Source of the DNA: Mycobacterium sp. D16Q14
GTDB lineage: Bacteria > Actinomycetota > Actinomycetes > Mycobacteriales > Mycobacteriaceae
Assembly: GCA_002013415.1 (NCBI GenBank)
Contig: MAEX01000012.1
Location: 62,001-126,000 of the forward strand
Reading direction: 5' to 3'
DNA: 64,000 nucleotides
Part shown: in pieces, positions 43,314 to 54,280 of the stretch
Position numbering within the stretch: the first letter of the stretch is position 1
How the letters are laid out: each line of letters starts with the position of its first letter
Translations under genes and position numbers: made by a program
Notes under the pieces: model-generated
What the model saw: the letters and a program-made list of their open reading frames with translations, nothing else
The model's database searches: none
Told to the model about the DNA's origin: nothing

Positions 43314-44279
43314 GTGTCCGCCCTGGCGTTCGCGATTCTCGCGCTGCTGCTGACCGGTCCCGTACCGGCGTTGCTCGCGCGTGCGCGCTGGCCATACCGC
43401 GCTCCACGTGCCGCGATGGTTCTGTGGCAGGCCATTGCCGCGGCCGCCGTTCTTTCCGCGTTCAGTTCCGGGCTTGCGATCGCGAGCAGACTTCTCGTAC
43501 CGGGGCCGGATGGCCACCCCACCGCCACGATCACCGGTGAAATCGACCGCCTCGGTTGGGGTTTGTGGCTGCTCTACGTCACGGTGTTCGCGATCACGAT
43601 CCTCATCGGCATCCGGCTCATGGTGTCGGTGATCCGGGTGGGTGTACGTACCCGCCGCCGGCGCGCCCATCACCGGGCCGTCGTCGACCTGCTGGATCAC
43701 AAGCGGTACTGCGAGAACTGGCGCGGGGGCTACGACATCCATCGCCGGCGTGACCACGATCTTCGGGTGCTGGAAGTCGACGAACCCTTGGCCTACTGCT
43801 TGCCGGGTGTGCGGAGCCGTGTGGTCGTCAGCGAGGGAACGCTGAGCACACTGGGACACAATGAGGTGACCGCCATCGTCGCGCACGAGCGCGCCCATCT
43901 GCGCGCGCGCCATGACCTGGTACTCGAGGCTTTCACCGCCGTCCACGACGCGTTCCCGGTCATCGTGCGCAGCAAGAACGCGCTGGACGCGGTCAAGCTG
44001 CTCGTCGAGCTGCTCGCCGATGATGCCGCGGTCAGGACGGCCGGCCCTACTCCCCTGGCCCGCGCACTCGTCGCGTGCGCGGGTGGCCCGACTCCGGTCG
44101 GTGCGATGGCGGCCGGTGGCCCCACCACCCTGATCCGGGTCCGGCGCTTGGGCGGGAGCGGGAACAGCCTGGTCCTGTCGTGCGGCGCCTATGCGGCCGC
44201 TGCGGCCATACTGGTGGTGCCGACGTTGGCTGTGGTCATCCCATGGTTAACCGAACTTCAGCGCTTGTTCAGCAGTTAA
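43314..44279 (+). CDS. M56-family membrane metallopeptidase (BlaR-like, Rv1845c-like)
   Basis: A 321-residue membrane protease with four hydrophobic segments (one N-terminal, two near residues 35-105, one C-terminal) and a cytoplasmic zinc site: AIVAHERAHLRARHD (HExxH) and ELLADDAAVR. Like BlaR1 it should cleave BlaI, but it lacks the C-terminal penicillin-binding sensor domain of staphylococcal BlaR1. GTG start 14 bases after the blaI stop; one operon. Confidence 0.9.
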   Translation: MSALAFAILALLLTGPVPALLARARWPYRAPRAAMVLWQAIAAAAVLSAFSSGLAIASRLLVPGPDGHPTATITGEIDRLGWGLWLLYVTVFAITILIGIRLMVSVIRVGVRTRRRRAHHRAVVDLLDHKRYCENWRGGYDIHRRRDHDLRVLEVDEPLAYCLPGVRSRVVVSEGTLSTLGHNEVTAIVAHERAHLRARHDLVLEAFTAVHDAFPVIVRSKNALDAVKLLVELLADDAAVRTAGPTPLARALVACAGGPTPVGAMAAGGPTTLIRVRRLGGSGNSLVLSCGAYAAAAAILVVPTLAVVIPWLTELQRLFSS

Positions 44280-44290
44280 CCCGGGAGTAG

Positions 44291-44312
44291 GTGACCCGCG
44301 CTCGCGGGTCAC
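44291..44312 (+). terminator. Hairpin after the M56 gene
   Basis: GTGACCCGC, loop GCTC, GCGGGTCAC: a perfect 9-bp stem 11 bases past the stop. No U-tract follows. Likely ends the blaI-M56 transcript before gnd. Confidence 0.7.
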
Positions 44313-44334
44313 AAGTGACTGCGCGAGAATCGGC

Positions 44335-44389
44335 GATGAGCCGCTTGCGCGCAGAGCATTCGGTTCAGATGAGCCGCTTGCGCGAAGAG
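44335..44389. repeat. Dispersed repeat, two units 33 bp apart
   Basis: GATGAGCCGCTTGCGCG starts at 44335 and again at 44368; the following bases are GCAGAG after the first and AAGAG after the second. The same unit, also as a 33-bp-spaced pair, occurs inverted at 63447-63489, and a degenerate form lies at 60172-60234. Here it sits in the leader of gnd, between the hairpin and the ribosome-binding site. Confidence 0.85.
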
Positions 44390-44432
44390 TGAACGGCTTT
44401 GGTGCGCAACACGTCAACGAAAGGATGTGCTG

Positions 44433-45887
44433 GTGACGGCTGCAGACGGCTCGGCGCAGGGAAAAGCTCAGATCGGCGTGACGGGTCTGGCCGTCATGGG
44501 ATCGAATATCGCGCGGAACTTCGCACGGCACGGATACACCGTCGCCCTGCATAACCGATCGGTCGCGAAGACCGACGCGCTGTTGGCCGATCACGGGTCC
44601 GAGGGCAACTTCATTCGCAGCGAGACGGTCGAGGAGTTCGTCGCGGCCCTCGAGCGCCCGCGCCGCGTTTTGATCATGGTGAAGGCCGGTGATCCCACCG
44701 ATGCCGTTATCGAAGAGCTCGCATCGGCGATGGAGCCCGGCGACATCATCATCGACGGCGGTAACGCCCTGTACACCGACACCATTCGCCGTGAGGCCGC
44801 GCTGGCCGCACGTGGACTGCACTTTGTCGGCGCGGGAATCTCCGGTGGTGAGGAGGGCGCGCTGAATGGCCCCTCGATCATGCCCGGCGGCCCCGTCGAG
44901 TCATACAAGGCGCTGGGTCCGCTGCTGGAATCCATTGCGGCACACGTCGATGGCACGCCCTGCTGCACGCATATCGGCCCGGACGGGTCGGGGCACTTCG
45001 TGAAAATGGTGCACAACGGCATCGAGTACTCCGATATGCAGCTGATCGGCGAGGCCTACCAACTGCTACGCGATGCGCTGGGTATGTCGGCACCCGATAT
45101 CGCCGAGGTCTTCACCGAGTGGAACAGCGGTGAGCTGGAGAGCTATCTCATCGAGATCACCGCCGATGTGCTGGCCCACACCGATGCCAAGACTGGACGG
45201 CCCTTGGTTGATGTCATCGTCGATGCCGCCGAGCAGAAGGGCACCGGTCGCTGGACCGTAAAGTCCGCCCTGGACCTAGGCGTACCGGTCACTGGCATCG
45301 CCGAGGCGGTCTTCGCCCGTGCACTGTCCGGATCACGCCCCCAGCGTGCCGCCGCGGCAGGTTTCACCTCCGGATCGCTGGGCGAGAAGCCAAGCGATGC
45401 AAAGCAATTTGTCGAAGATGTGCGACAGGCACTGTACGCATCGAAGATTGTGGCGTACGCGCAGGGCTTCAACCAGATCGCCGCGGGTAGCGCCGAGTAC
45501 GGCTGGAACGTCAAGCCGGGTGACCTGGCCACCATTTGGCGGGGTGGCTGCATCATCCGCGCCCAGTTCCTCAACCGCGTCAAGGAGGCTTTTGCCGACG
45601 AGCCCGGCCTGGCCACGCTGATCGCCGCCCCGTACTTCCGCACCGCCGTTGAAAACGGCATCGACAGCTGGCGTCGCGTCGTGGTGACGGCGACGCAGCT
45701 GGGCATTCCGGTCCCGGGCTTCGCCTCGTCGCTGTCGTACTACGACGGTTTGCGCACCGATCGCCTGCCCGCCGCCCTCACCCAGGCGCAGCGAGACTTC
45801 TTCGGTGCGCACACCTATGAGCGCGTGGACTCCCCCGGCAAGTTCCACACCCTCTGGAGCGGCGACCGTAGCGAGGTAGAGGCGTAA
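44433..45887 (+). CDS. gnd: 6-phosphogluconate dehydrogenase (decarboxylating)
   Basis: A 484-residue enzyme of the oxidative pentose phosphate pathway: GVTGLAVMGSNIARNFARHGY (NADP motif), SGGEEGALNGPSIMPGG, HFVKMVHNGIEYSDMQLIGEAY (catalytic lysine), and GTGRWTVKSALDLGVPV. NADP-type full-length form, equivalent to Gnd1. GTG 44433 preferred because AAAGGA lies at good spacing; GTG 44427 is an alternative. It precedes guaB1 by 48 bases in conserved order. Confidence 0.95.
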   Translation: MTAADGSAQGKAQIGVTGLAVMGSNIARNFARHGYTVALHNRSVAKTDALLADHGSEGNFIRSETVEEFVAALERPRRVLIMVKAGDPTDAVIEELASAMEPGDIIIDGGNALYTDTIRREAALAARGLHFVGAGISGGEEGALNGPSIMPGGPVESYKALGPLLESIAAHVDGTPCCTHIGPDGSGHFVKMVHNGIEYSDMQLIGEAYQLLRDALGMSAPDIAEVFTEWNSGELESYLIEITADVLAHTDAKTGRPLVDVIVDAAEQKGTGRWTVKSALDLGVPVTGIAEAVFARALSGSRPQRAAAAGFTSGSLGEKPSDAKQFVEDVRQALYASKIVAYAQGFNQIAAGSAEYGWNVKPGDLATIWRGGCIIRAQFLNRVKEAFADEPGLATLIAAPYFRTAVENGIDSWRRVVVTATQLGIPVPGFASSLSYYDGLRTDRLPAALTQAQRDFFGAHTYERVDSPGKFHTLWSGDRSEVEA

Positions 45888-47372
<1,485 letters not shown>

Positions 47373-47477
47373 CCGTCCTCCCTCGATGGTTAAGTACCTG
47401 CTGGCCACATGCACCGTTACCATGAGCCTCACGACGGTCACACCGTGTGATCACTCAACCTAAGGGGCCAGCCAGCG

Positions 47478-48839
47478 GTGACGCTCTTATTCACCGGGCT
47501 GAGCTTGCTTGCGTTCATCGCGCTGACCGCGGGGACGGCGCTCTTCGTGGCTGCCGAGTTCTCCCTGACCGCATTGGAGCGCAGCTCCATCGAGGCGCGC
47601 GCCAAGACCGGTGATAGCCGGGACAGGATGGTCAAACGGGCGCACAGCACGTTGTCGTTCCAGCTGTCGGGGGCCCAGCTCGGCATCACCATCACGACAC
47701 TCGTGACCGGTTATCTGGCCGAGCCGGTGATTGCGCGCCTGCTCACGCAGGCGATCGGATACACCGGAGCGACGGTCAGCAGCGCGATATCGCTGGCGCT
47801 GGCGCTCGTCATCGCCACCTCGATATCGATGATCTTCGGTGAGCTGGTGCCCAAGAACTTCGCCTTGGCGCGCCCTATCTCGACGTCACGCGCCACCGCG
47901 GGGCCCATGGTGCTGTTCTCTGCGGTATTCGCCTTCGCGATCCGCGCGTTGAACGGCATCGCCAACTGGGTGCTGAGGCGCATGGGAATTGAGCCCGCCG
48001 AGGAGCTGCGATCGGCGCGTTCACCCCAGGAGCTGGGGTCGCTGGTGCGCACCTCGGCCCGCAGCGGCGCGCTGGACGAAACCACCGCGGTGCTGGTGGA
48101 CCGTTCGCTGCGGTTCGGAAGCCGCACCGCCGAGGAACTCATGACACCGCGCACCGAGATCGAATCGCTGGAGGCGACGGACACTGTCGCCGACCTGATC
48201 GCCATCGCCGTAGACACGGGCTTCTCGCGGTTTCCGATCACCGAGGGTGATCTTGACGCGACGATCGGCATCGTTCACGTCAAGCAAATCTTCGAGGTGC
48301 CACGGGATCGCCGTGCCACGACCACGCTGGCGAGTCTGGCCCGGCCGGTCGCGGTGGTGCCCTCGACTCTCGACGGCGACGCGGTCATGGAGCAGGTGCG
48401 GGCCAACGGCATGCAGACCGCGTTGGTGGTCGACGAGTACGGCGGCACCGCCGGACTGGTGACGGTCGAGGACATGATCGAGGAGATCGTGGGTGATGTG
48501 CGGGACGAGCACGATGACGCAACGCCCGACGTGGTGTCCTCCGGGGGCGGTTGGGTGGTGTCGGGTCTGTTGCGCATCGACGAGGTCTCGGCAGCGACCG
48601 GTTACCGGGCCCCCGAGGGTGAGTACGAGACGATCGGCGGTCTGGTGCTCCAGGAGCTCGGTCACATCCCGACCGTCGGCGAGACCGTCGAATTGTCGGC
48701 GGTGGTGCCGGACCATCCGTTCGCTGAGCTGCCCCGCTGGAGGGCCCGGGTCGCGGGCATGGACGGTCGACGGATCGACCAGATCGAGCTCACCGAGCTG
48801 ACTGACACCGACGCTCGGGGGAATGACCACGATGGGTAG
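47478..48839 (+). CDS. CNNM/CorC-family transporter-like protein (Rv1842c-like)
   Basis: A 453-residue protein: DUF21 membrane domain (about 1-190; [62 protein letters not shown]), CBS pair (about 205-330; [36 protein letters not shown]) and C-terminal CorC_HlyC domain (about 345-435). CNNM proteins move or sense magnesium. It overlaps the next paralogue by eight bases. Confidence 0.9.
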   Translation: MTLLFTGLSLLAFIALTAGTALFVAAEFSLTALERSSIEARAKTGDSRDRMVKRAHSTLSFQLSGAQLGITITTLVTGYLAEPVIARLLTQAIGYTGATVSSAISLALALVIATSISMIFGELVPKNFALARPISTSRATAGPMVLFSAVFAFAIRALNGIANWVLRRMGIEPAEELRSARSPQELGSLVRTSARSGALDETTAVLVDRSLRFGSRTAEELMTPRTEIESLEATDTVADLIAIAVDTGFSRFPITEGDLDATIGIVHVKQIFEVPRDRRATTTLASLARPVAVVPSTLDGDAVMEQVRANGMQTALVVDEYGGTAGLVTVEDMIEEIVGDVRDEHDDATPDVVSSGGGWVVSGLLRIDEVSAATGYRAPEGEYETIGGLVLQELGHIPTVGETVELSAVVPDHPFAELPRWRARVAGMDGRRIDQIELTELTDTDARGNDHDG

Positions 48840-49899
48840 CAGCATACAAACAGAGATACTGAGCGTACTACTCACCGCCGCATTGCTTTTGGCGAACGCG
48901 TTTTTCGTCGGCGCCGAATTCGCCCTCATCTCCGCCCGCAGGGATCGGCTCGAGGCACTGGCGGAGGCCGGCAAGAAGCGCGCGGTGACGGTGATGATGG
49001 CTGGCCAGAAGCTGTCTCTGATGCTCGCCGGTGCCCAGCTCGGCATCACGATCTGTTCAATCTTGTTGGGCCGCATCGGGGAGCCCGCCGTAGCGCACCT
49101 TCTGGAACGTCCTTTCGAGCTGTTGGGCGCCCCCTCGGCGGTGACGCACACCGTCGCGTTCGTCATCTCGCTGTCGATCGTGGTGCTGTTGCACGTGTTG
49201 CTCGGTGAGATGGTGCCCAAGAACATCGCCATCGCCGGTCCGGAATCCGCGGCCATGCTTCTGATTCCGCCCTACCTGGTCTACATCCGGCTGGCACGGC
49301 CCCTGATCGCCTTCTACAACTGGTGTGCCAACACCGCGTTGCGGATCGTCAAGGTCCCGGTGAAGGACGAGCTTGAGGTCACGGTGTCCACCGTGGAGCT
49401 TTCGGAAATGATCGCGGAGTCGCTGTCCGAGGGGCTGCTTGACGAGGAAGAACACACCCGGTTACGGCGCGCGCTGCAGATCCAGCACCGGGTGGTCGCG
49501 GACGTGGTGGTGCCCGCTAACCAGATTCGATCGATCGTCGTATCGGGCTCGGCGCAGGCGCCTTCGGTGACCGCTGTGGAACGTGTCGTGGCCGAAACTG
49601 GTTACTCACGATTCCCAGTCATTGGACCCCACGGGGATTACCTCGGCTATCTGCACATAAAGGACGTCTTGAGCATGGGGGACGATCCAGAGGCGATCAT
49701 CGACCCCGCGTTCATTCGGCCCCTGCCGCGGTTGCACGGTTCGGTTCCGCTACCGGAGGCGCTGTCGACATTGCGTCGTAGCAACAGTCATCTGGCGCTC
49801 ATGTCAACCACCGACGGCAGCGTAGTGGGCCTGGTCACACTGGAGGATCTGGTGGAGGATCTCGTCGGCACCGTGCGTGACGGAACTCACCGCATATAG
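48832..49899 (+). CDS. CNNM/CorC-family protein (Rv1841c-like)
   Basis: A 355-residue paralogue of the preceding gene: DUF21 domain ([56 protein letters not shown]) and CBS pair ([40 protein letters not shown]). No C-terminal CorC_HlyC domain: it stops after the CBS pair. Paired long and short forms may act as a heteromer. ATG 48832 has GGGGGA at workable spacing; 48823 is an alternative. Confidence 0.9.
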   Translation: MGSSIQTEILSVLLTAALLLANAFFVGAEFALISARRDRLEALAEAGKKRAVTVMMAGQKLSLMLAGAQLGITICSILLGRIGEPAVAHLLERPFELLGAPSAVTHTVAFVISLSIVVLLHVLLGEMVPKNIAIAGPESAAMLLIPPYLVYIRLARPLIAFYNWCANTALRIVKVPVKDELEVTVSTVELSEMIAESLSEGLLDEEEHTRLRRALQIQHRVVADVVVPANQIRSIVVSGSAQAPSVTAVERVVAETGYSRFPVIGPHGDYLGYLHIKDVLSMGDDPEAIIDPAFIRPLPRLHGSVPLPEALSTLRRSNSHLALMSTTDGSVVGLVTLEDLVEDLVGTVRDGTHRI

Positions 49900-49999
49900 C
49901 GCGGTTTCGGGGTTGATGGCTACCAATGAGTAGGATCATTGTTCACCGATTCGCAAGAGCGTCCGGTCCCAGACCCACAAACAACACAGAGGAGTTGCG

Positions 50000-52207
50000 A
50001 TGAGTGATCGCGTCGATGTGGGCAACCTGCGCGTGGCGCGGGTGCTATACGACTTCATCACCAATGAGGCCCTCCCGGGCACCGGTGTGGATGCCGACGC
50101 TTTCTGGGCTGGGGTCGACAAAGTAGTCACCGATTTGGCTCCGCGGAACCGCGAGCTCCTCGACCGGCGCGACGACCTGCAAACTCAGATTGATCGCTGG
50201 CATCGGCAGCGCGCCATCGAGCCGCTGGATCAGTCGGAGTATCGGGAGTTCCTCACCGAGATCGGATACCTGGTTCCGGAGCCCGAGGATTTCACCATCA
50301 CCACCGCCAACGTGGACGACGAGATCACCACGACGGCAGGGCCGCAGCTGGTTGTTCCGATCCTGAACGCGCGCTTCGCGCTTAACGCCGCCAATGCACG
50401 CTGGGGCTCCCTCTATGACGCGCTGTACGGCACCGACGTCATTCCGGAAACCGATGGGGCCGAGAAAGAGGCCCCCGGCACAGGTGGGTACAACAGGATC
50501 CGCGGTGACAAGGTCATCGCGTATGCGCGCGAGGTGCTCGACGGCGCGGCGCCGCTGGCGGCCGGCTCGTGGAAAGACGCCATCGGCCTGAAGATCGACG
50601 ACGGCCAACTGCTCATCGATTTGGGCGACGAACTCTCCACGGGGCTGCGGAATCCCGACCAGTTCGTGGGCTACACCGGCAAGCTCGGCAAGCCACAGTG
50701 GTCGGTGCTGCTCATCAATCATGGCCTGCACATCGAGGTTCTGATCGACCCCGACTCCCCGGTCGGATCCACCGACAAGGCTGGCATCAAGGATGTCGTG
50801 CTGGAATCGGCGATCACCACGATCATGGACTTCGAGGACTCGGTGGCCGCCGTGGACGCCGAGGACAAGGTGCTCGGGTACCGAAACTGGCTGGGACTCA
50901 ACAAAGGAGACCTGTCCGAGGATGTTTCCAAGGGCGGCAAGACATTCACCCGGGTGCTCAACGAGGACCGCGTGTTCAACACCCCGGACGGCAAGGGTGA
51001 GCTGACCTTGCCGGGCCGCAGCCTGCTGTTCGTCCGCAACGTCGGCCACCTGATGACCAATGACGCCATCGTGGACGCCGCGGGCAACGAGATGCCCGAG
51101 GGCATCCAGGACGCGCTGTTCACCAGCCTCATCGCCATTCATGGCCTGCGTTCCGGCAAGAAGAACGGTCCGCTGAAGAACAGCCGTACCGGGTCCGTCT
51201 ACATCGTGAAGCCCAAGATGCACGGGCCCGAGGAAGTGGCCTTCACCGCCGAGCTGTTCGGCCGCGTCGAAGAGGTGCTCGGACTTCCGCACGCCACCCT
51301 CAAGGTCGGCATCATGGACGAGGAGCGCCGCACCACCGTCAATCTGAAGGCCGCCATCAAGGCCGCCTCGGATCGCGTGGTGTTCATCAACACCGGCTTC
51401 CTGGACCGCACCGGCGACGAGATCCACACCTCGATGGAAGCCGGTCCGATGTGCCGCAAGGCCGTCATGAAGTCGCAGCCGTGGATCCTGGCGTACGAGG
51501 ATCACAACGTCGACACCGGGCTGGGTGCCGGCCTGGCCGGCAAGGCGCAGATCGGTAAGGGCATGTGGGCCATGCCCGACCTGATGGCGGACATGGTCGC
51601 GCAGAAGATCGCGCAGCCGCGCGCGGGAGCCACCACAGCGTGGGTGCCGTCCCCCACCGCGGCGACCCTGCACGCGCTGCACTATCACCAGGTTGACGTC
51701 AAGGCGGTGGACCAGGAGCTCGCCGGTAAACACCGCGCTGAATTGGAGTCATTGCTCACCATCCCGTTGGCTGAATCGCGTCACGACTGGACCGCGGAGG
51801 ACATCCGCGAGGAGATCGACAACAACTGCCAGTCGATCCTCGGCTACGTGGTGCGCTGGATCGACCACGGAGTCGGCTGTTCCAAGGTTCCGGACATCCA
51901 CGACGTGGCGCTCATGGAGGACCGCGCTACCTTGCGTATCTCCAGCCAGCTGCTGGCCAACTGGCTGCGGCACGATGTCATCACCGAGGACGAGGTGGTC
52001 GAGGGTCTCAAGCGGATGGCACCGGTTGTCGATCGGCAGAACGCCGGCGACAAGGACTACCGTCCGATGGCTCCGGACTTCGACAGCAACATTGCCTTCG
52101 AGGCCGCCAAGGAGCTCATTCTGGAGGGTAAGGATCAGCCGAACGGGTACACCGAGCCGATCCTGCACCGGCGCCGTCGCGAGTACAAGGCCGCGGCGGC
52201 CAAGTAG
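50000..52207 (+). CDS. glcB: Malate synthase G
   Basis: A 735-residue monomeric malate synthase, condensing glyoxylate and acetyl-CoA in the glyoxylate bypass. Landmarks: [20 protein letters not shown] (Mg-site acidic residues), [87 protein letters not shown] precedes the ATG. It is needed for growth on fatty acids and acetate. No genes lie between the CNNM pair and glcB here, unlike the PE_PGRS/toxin genes of M. tuberculosis. Confidence 0.97.
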   Translation: MSDRVDVGNLRVARVLYDFITNEALPGTGVDADAFWAGVDKVVTDLAPRNRELLDRRDDLQTQIDRWHRQRAIEPLDQSEYREFLTEIGYLVPEPEDFTITTANVDDEITTTAGPQLVVPILNARFALNAANARWGSLYDALYGTDVIPETDGAEKEAPGTGGYNRIRGDKVIAYAREVLDGAAPLAAGSWKDAIGLKIDDGQLLIDLGDELSTGLRNPDQFVGYTGKLGKPQWSVLLINHGLHIEVLIDPDSPVGSTDKAGIKDVVLESAITTIMDFEDSVAAVDAEDKVLGYRNWLGLNKGDLSEDVSKGGKTFTRVLNEDRVFNTPDGKGELTLPGRSLLFVRNVGHLMTNDAIVDAAGNEMPEGIQDALFTSLIAIHGLRSGKKNGPLKNSRTGSVYIVKPKMHGPEEVAFTAELFGRVEEVLGLPHATLKVGIMDEERRTTVNLKAAIKAASDRVVFINTGFLDRTGDEIHTSMEAGPMCRKAVMKSQPWILAYEDHNVDTGLGAGLAGKAQIGKGMWAMPDLMADMVAQKIAQPRAGATTAWVPSPTAATLHALHYHQVDVKAVDQELAGKHRAELESLLTIPLAESRHDWTAEDIREEIDNNCQSILGYVVRWIDHGVGCSKVPDIHDVALMEDRATLRISSQLLANWLRHDVITEDEVVEGLKRMAPVVDRQNAGDKDYRPMAPDFDSNIAFEAAKELILEGKDQPNGYTEPILHRRRREYKAAAAK

Positions 52208-52396
52208 CGGATGGCCGTCGGGCGTGCCTTTACCTCGTGGTGCAGGGTACGTCTCCGTGTCTATTTGGACGCGGTTTGGTTGCGCGCACCGTGGTATCGG
52301 CGGTCAGGGACAGTAGACTCGGGCCGACGCGCAGCGGGGCTCGTACTCAACCGCTGAACAAGTATTTAGACACGATCAGAAGGGTCGCGACAACAC

Positions 52397-54235
52397 ATGG
52401 GCAGGCACAGCGCATCTGGGTCGGGTAGCCCAAACGATCGGGACGACAACGACCATTGGGACGCGGACTCCGAGCCGGTGTACGAGTCGAGCTCCGGTTC
52501 AGAGTTCGACACAGGCAGCTGGCAGCGGTCGCACCGCAGCGGCGGTAGCAACTGGGGCGTCAGCAAGGGGCTGGTCGGCGTCGTCGCGGCCGTGCTTGTG
52601 GTGGCCGTGTCCATCGGACTGTGGTGGTACTTCGACAGGCGGACGACCGACAACCAAGCGGAGGCCTCCGCGACCTGCGTGCACGGAAACAACGCCATCG
52701 CCGTGGTTGCCGATCCGTCCATCGCGGACCGGATTGGCGAGTTATCCGAACGGTTCAACCAGAAGCACGAGGTGATCGGCGACTACTGCTTCACCGTCAC
52801 GGTGCGCCCGGCAGATACGACCAACGTGATCAAGGGGCTGACGGGTCAATGGCCCGCCGAGCTCGGAGCGCAACCGGCGCTGTGGATTCCGGGGAGCTCG
52901 ATCTCCTCGGCGCGGCTGAAGGCGGCTTCGAAGACCAACATCGTGAGCGACAGCCGGTCGTTGGTTAGTACGCCGGTCGTGATTGCGACCACCCCACGGC
53001 TGCGCCAGGCCATTCCTGCCGATAAGAGCTGGGCGGATCTGCCTGCGCTGCAAAATGTTCCGAACTCACTGGACGGTTTCGGTCTTCCCGGTTGGGGCTC
53101 GTTGCGATTGGCGCTGCCCTCGAGCGGCAACGCAGATGCGGCGCAGCTGGCCGCGGAAGCGGTGGCGGCCGCCAGTGTTCGTCCCGGCGATTCGCCTGAG
53201 CTCGGTGCCGGCGCGGCCGCGTCGTTGGCCGCGACGGCTCCCAAGCTGCCCGCCAACAATCTCTCCGATGCCCTGGGTGCGCTGCTTGACGGTGGCGAGC
53301 AGCCCGGTGCCGCGGTGCACTCGGTGGTCACCACCGAGCAGCAGCTCTATGCCCGTACCCGCAGCAATGGCGACGCCAAGAAGGTCATCGCCGCATGGTT
53401 GCCCGCCGGGGCTACTCCGATTGCCGACTACCCCACCGTGCAGCTGGACGGTGCGTGGCTGTCTGAGGAGCAGCACACCGCGGCAAGCCAATTCGCGCGT
53501 TTCCTGGGCGATAAGGATCAGCTCAAGGATCTCGCGGCCGCTGGTTTCCGCGCCGAGGGAGCAGATCTGCCCAGTAGCGACGTGGTGAGCTTCGCGAAGA
53601 TCGAGAAGCCGCTGACCATCGAGGACAAGGTTCGTGTCGCGCTGGCCGATGGCACGTCAACTGGCGCCGGGGCGACCACCATTATGTTGGATTCCTCGTT
53701 GTCCTCCGAGGGCGTGAAGTTGTCCGATGTGACTGGGGCGCTTGCCAACCGCATACGCACCGTTGCCCCGGGCTCTGGTGTCGGGCTCTGGACATATGAC
53801 GGCAAGGAAGGCAACACCGTCGTGCGGTTGGGTGCAGCCTCCGACGATGTCGAGGGCGTGCCCAGGTCACAGAGTGTGGCCGATGCGTTGACGGCGCTGC
53901 AGCCGACCGCCAACGGTGCGGTGGCATTCACCACATTGCGCAACGTATACCAGGAAGCGGTCAACAGCTTCCGTCCGAATCAAGTCAACTCGGTACTCAT
54001 CGTGGCGGGCCACTCGCACACCGATCAGAGCCTGGACAGTGCCGGCCTCATCGACACGATCAACCGCCAGAAGGATCCGGCGCGGCCGGTGCGCATCAAC
54101 GTGATCGACTTCGGCAACGACTCCGATCAGCAGACCTGGCAGGCGCTCGCTCAGCAGACCGGTGGTGCCTACCAGAACCTGACGGCCTCGAACAGCCCGG
54201 AGCTGGCCGCAGCCATCACGCGCTTCGTGTCCTAG
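52397..54235 (+). CDS. Membrane-anchored substrate-binding + VWA protein (Rv1836c-like)
   Basis: A 612-residue protein. A charged, Ser/Gly-rich cytosolic N-terminus (about 1-55) precedes a single membrane segment (LVGVVAAVLVVAVSIGLWWYF). Residues about 90-395 resemble an extracellular solute-binding fold (AIAVVADPSIADRIGELSERFN, WIPGSSIS, TPVVIAT, GWGSLRLALPSSGNADAAQLA). The C-terminus (about 430-612) is a von Willebrand A domain with DSSLSS as MIDAS-like DxSxS. The combination resembles YfbK/chelatase-like surface proteins; ligand unknown. ATG start with weak site. Confidence 0.85.
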   Translation: MGRHSASGSGSPNDRDDNDHWDADSEPVYESSSGSEFDTGSWQRSHRSGGSNWGVSKGLVGVVAAVLVVAVSIGLWWYFDRRTTDNQAEASATCVHGNNAIAVVADPSIADRIGELSERFNQKHEVIGDYCFTVTVRPADTTNVIKGLTGQWPAELGAQPALWIPGSSISSARLKAASKTNIVSDSRSLVSTPVVIATTPRLRQAIPADKSWADLPALQNVPNSLDGFGLPGWGSLRLALPSSGNADAAQLAAEAVAAASVRPGDSPELGAGAAASLAATAPKLPANNLSDALGALLDGGEQPGAAVHSVVTTEQQLYARTRSNGDAKKVIAAWLPAGATPIADYPTVQLDGAWLSEEQHTAASQFARFLGDKDQLKDLAAAGFRAEGADLPSSDVVSFAKIEKPLTIEDKVRVALADGTSTGAGATTIMLDSSLSSEGVKLSDVTGALANRIRTVAPGSGVGLWTYDGKEGNTVVRLGAASDDVEGVPRSQSVADALTALQPTANGAVAFTTLRNVYQEAVNSFRPNQVNSVLIVAGHSHTDQSLDSAGLIDTINRQKDPARPVRINVIDFGNDSDQQTWQALAQQTGGAYQNLTASNSPELAAAITRFVS

Positions 54236-54238
54236 CCG

Positions 54239-54270
54239 CGAGCAGTCCCCCGCGCACGGAGGACTGCTCG
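54239..54270. terminator. Bidirectional hairpin terminator
   Basis: CGAGCAGTCC (54239-54248) and GGACTGCTCG (54261-54270), a perfect 10-bp stem with a 12-base loop, lie between the converging Rv1836c-like and gcvP genes, three bases after the former's stop. Confidence 0.85.
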
Positions 54271-54280
54271 GGCGACATCA

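Noticed and set aside
50045..51733. A 560-codon minus-strand open frame
   Set aside because: Antisense to malate synthase G, with no recognisable domain.
52208..52396. Possible RNA gene in the glcB-Rv1836c gap
   Set aside because: No cloverleaf, terminator hairpin or strong promoter could be recognised; it looks like an ordinary promoter region.
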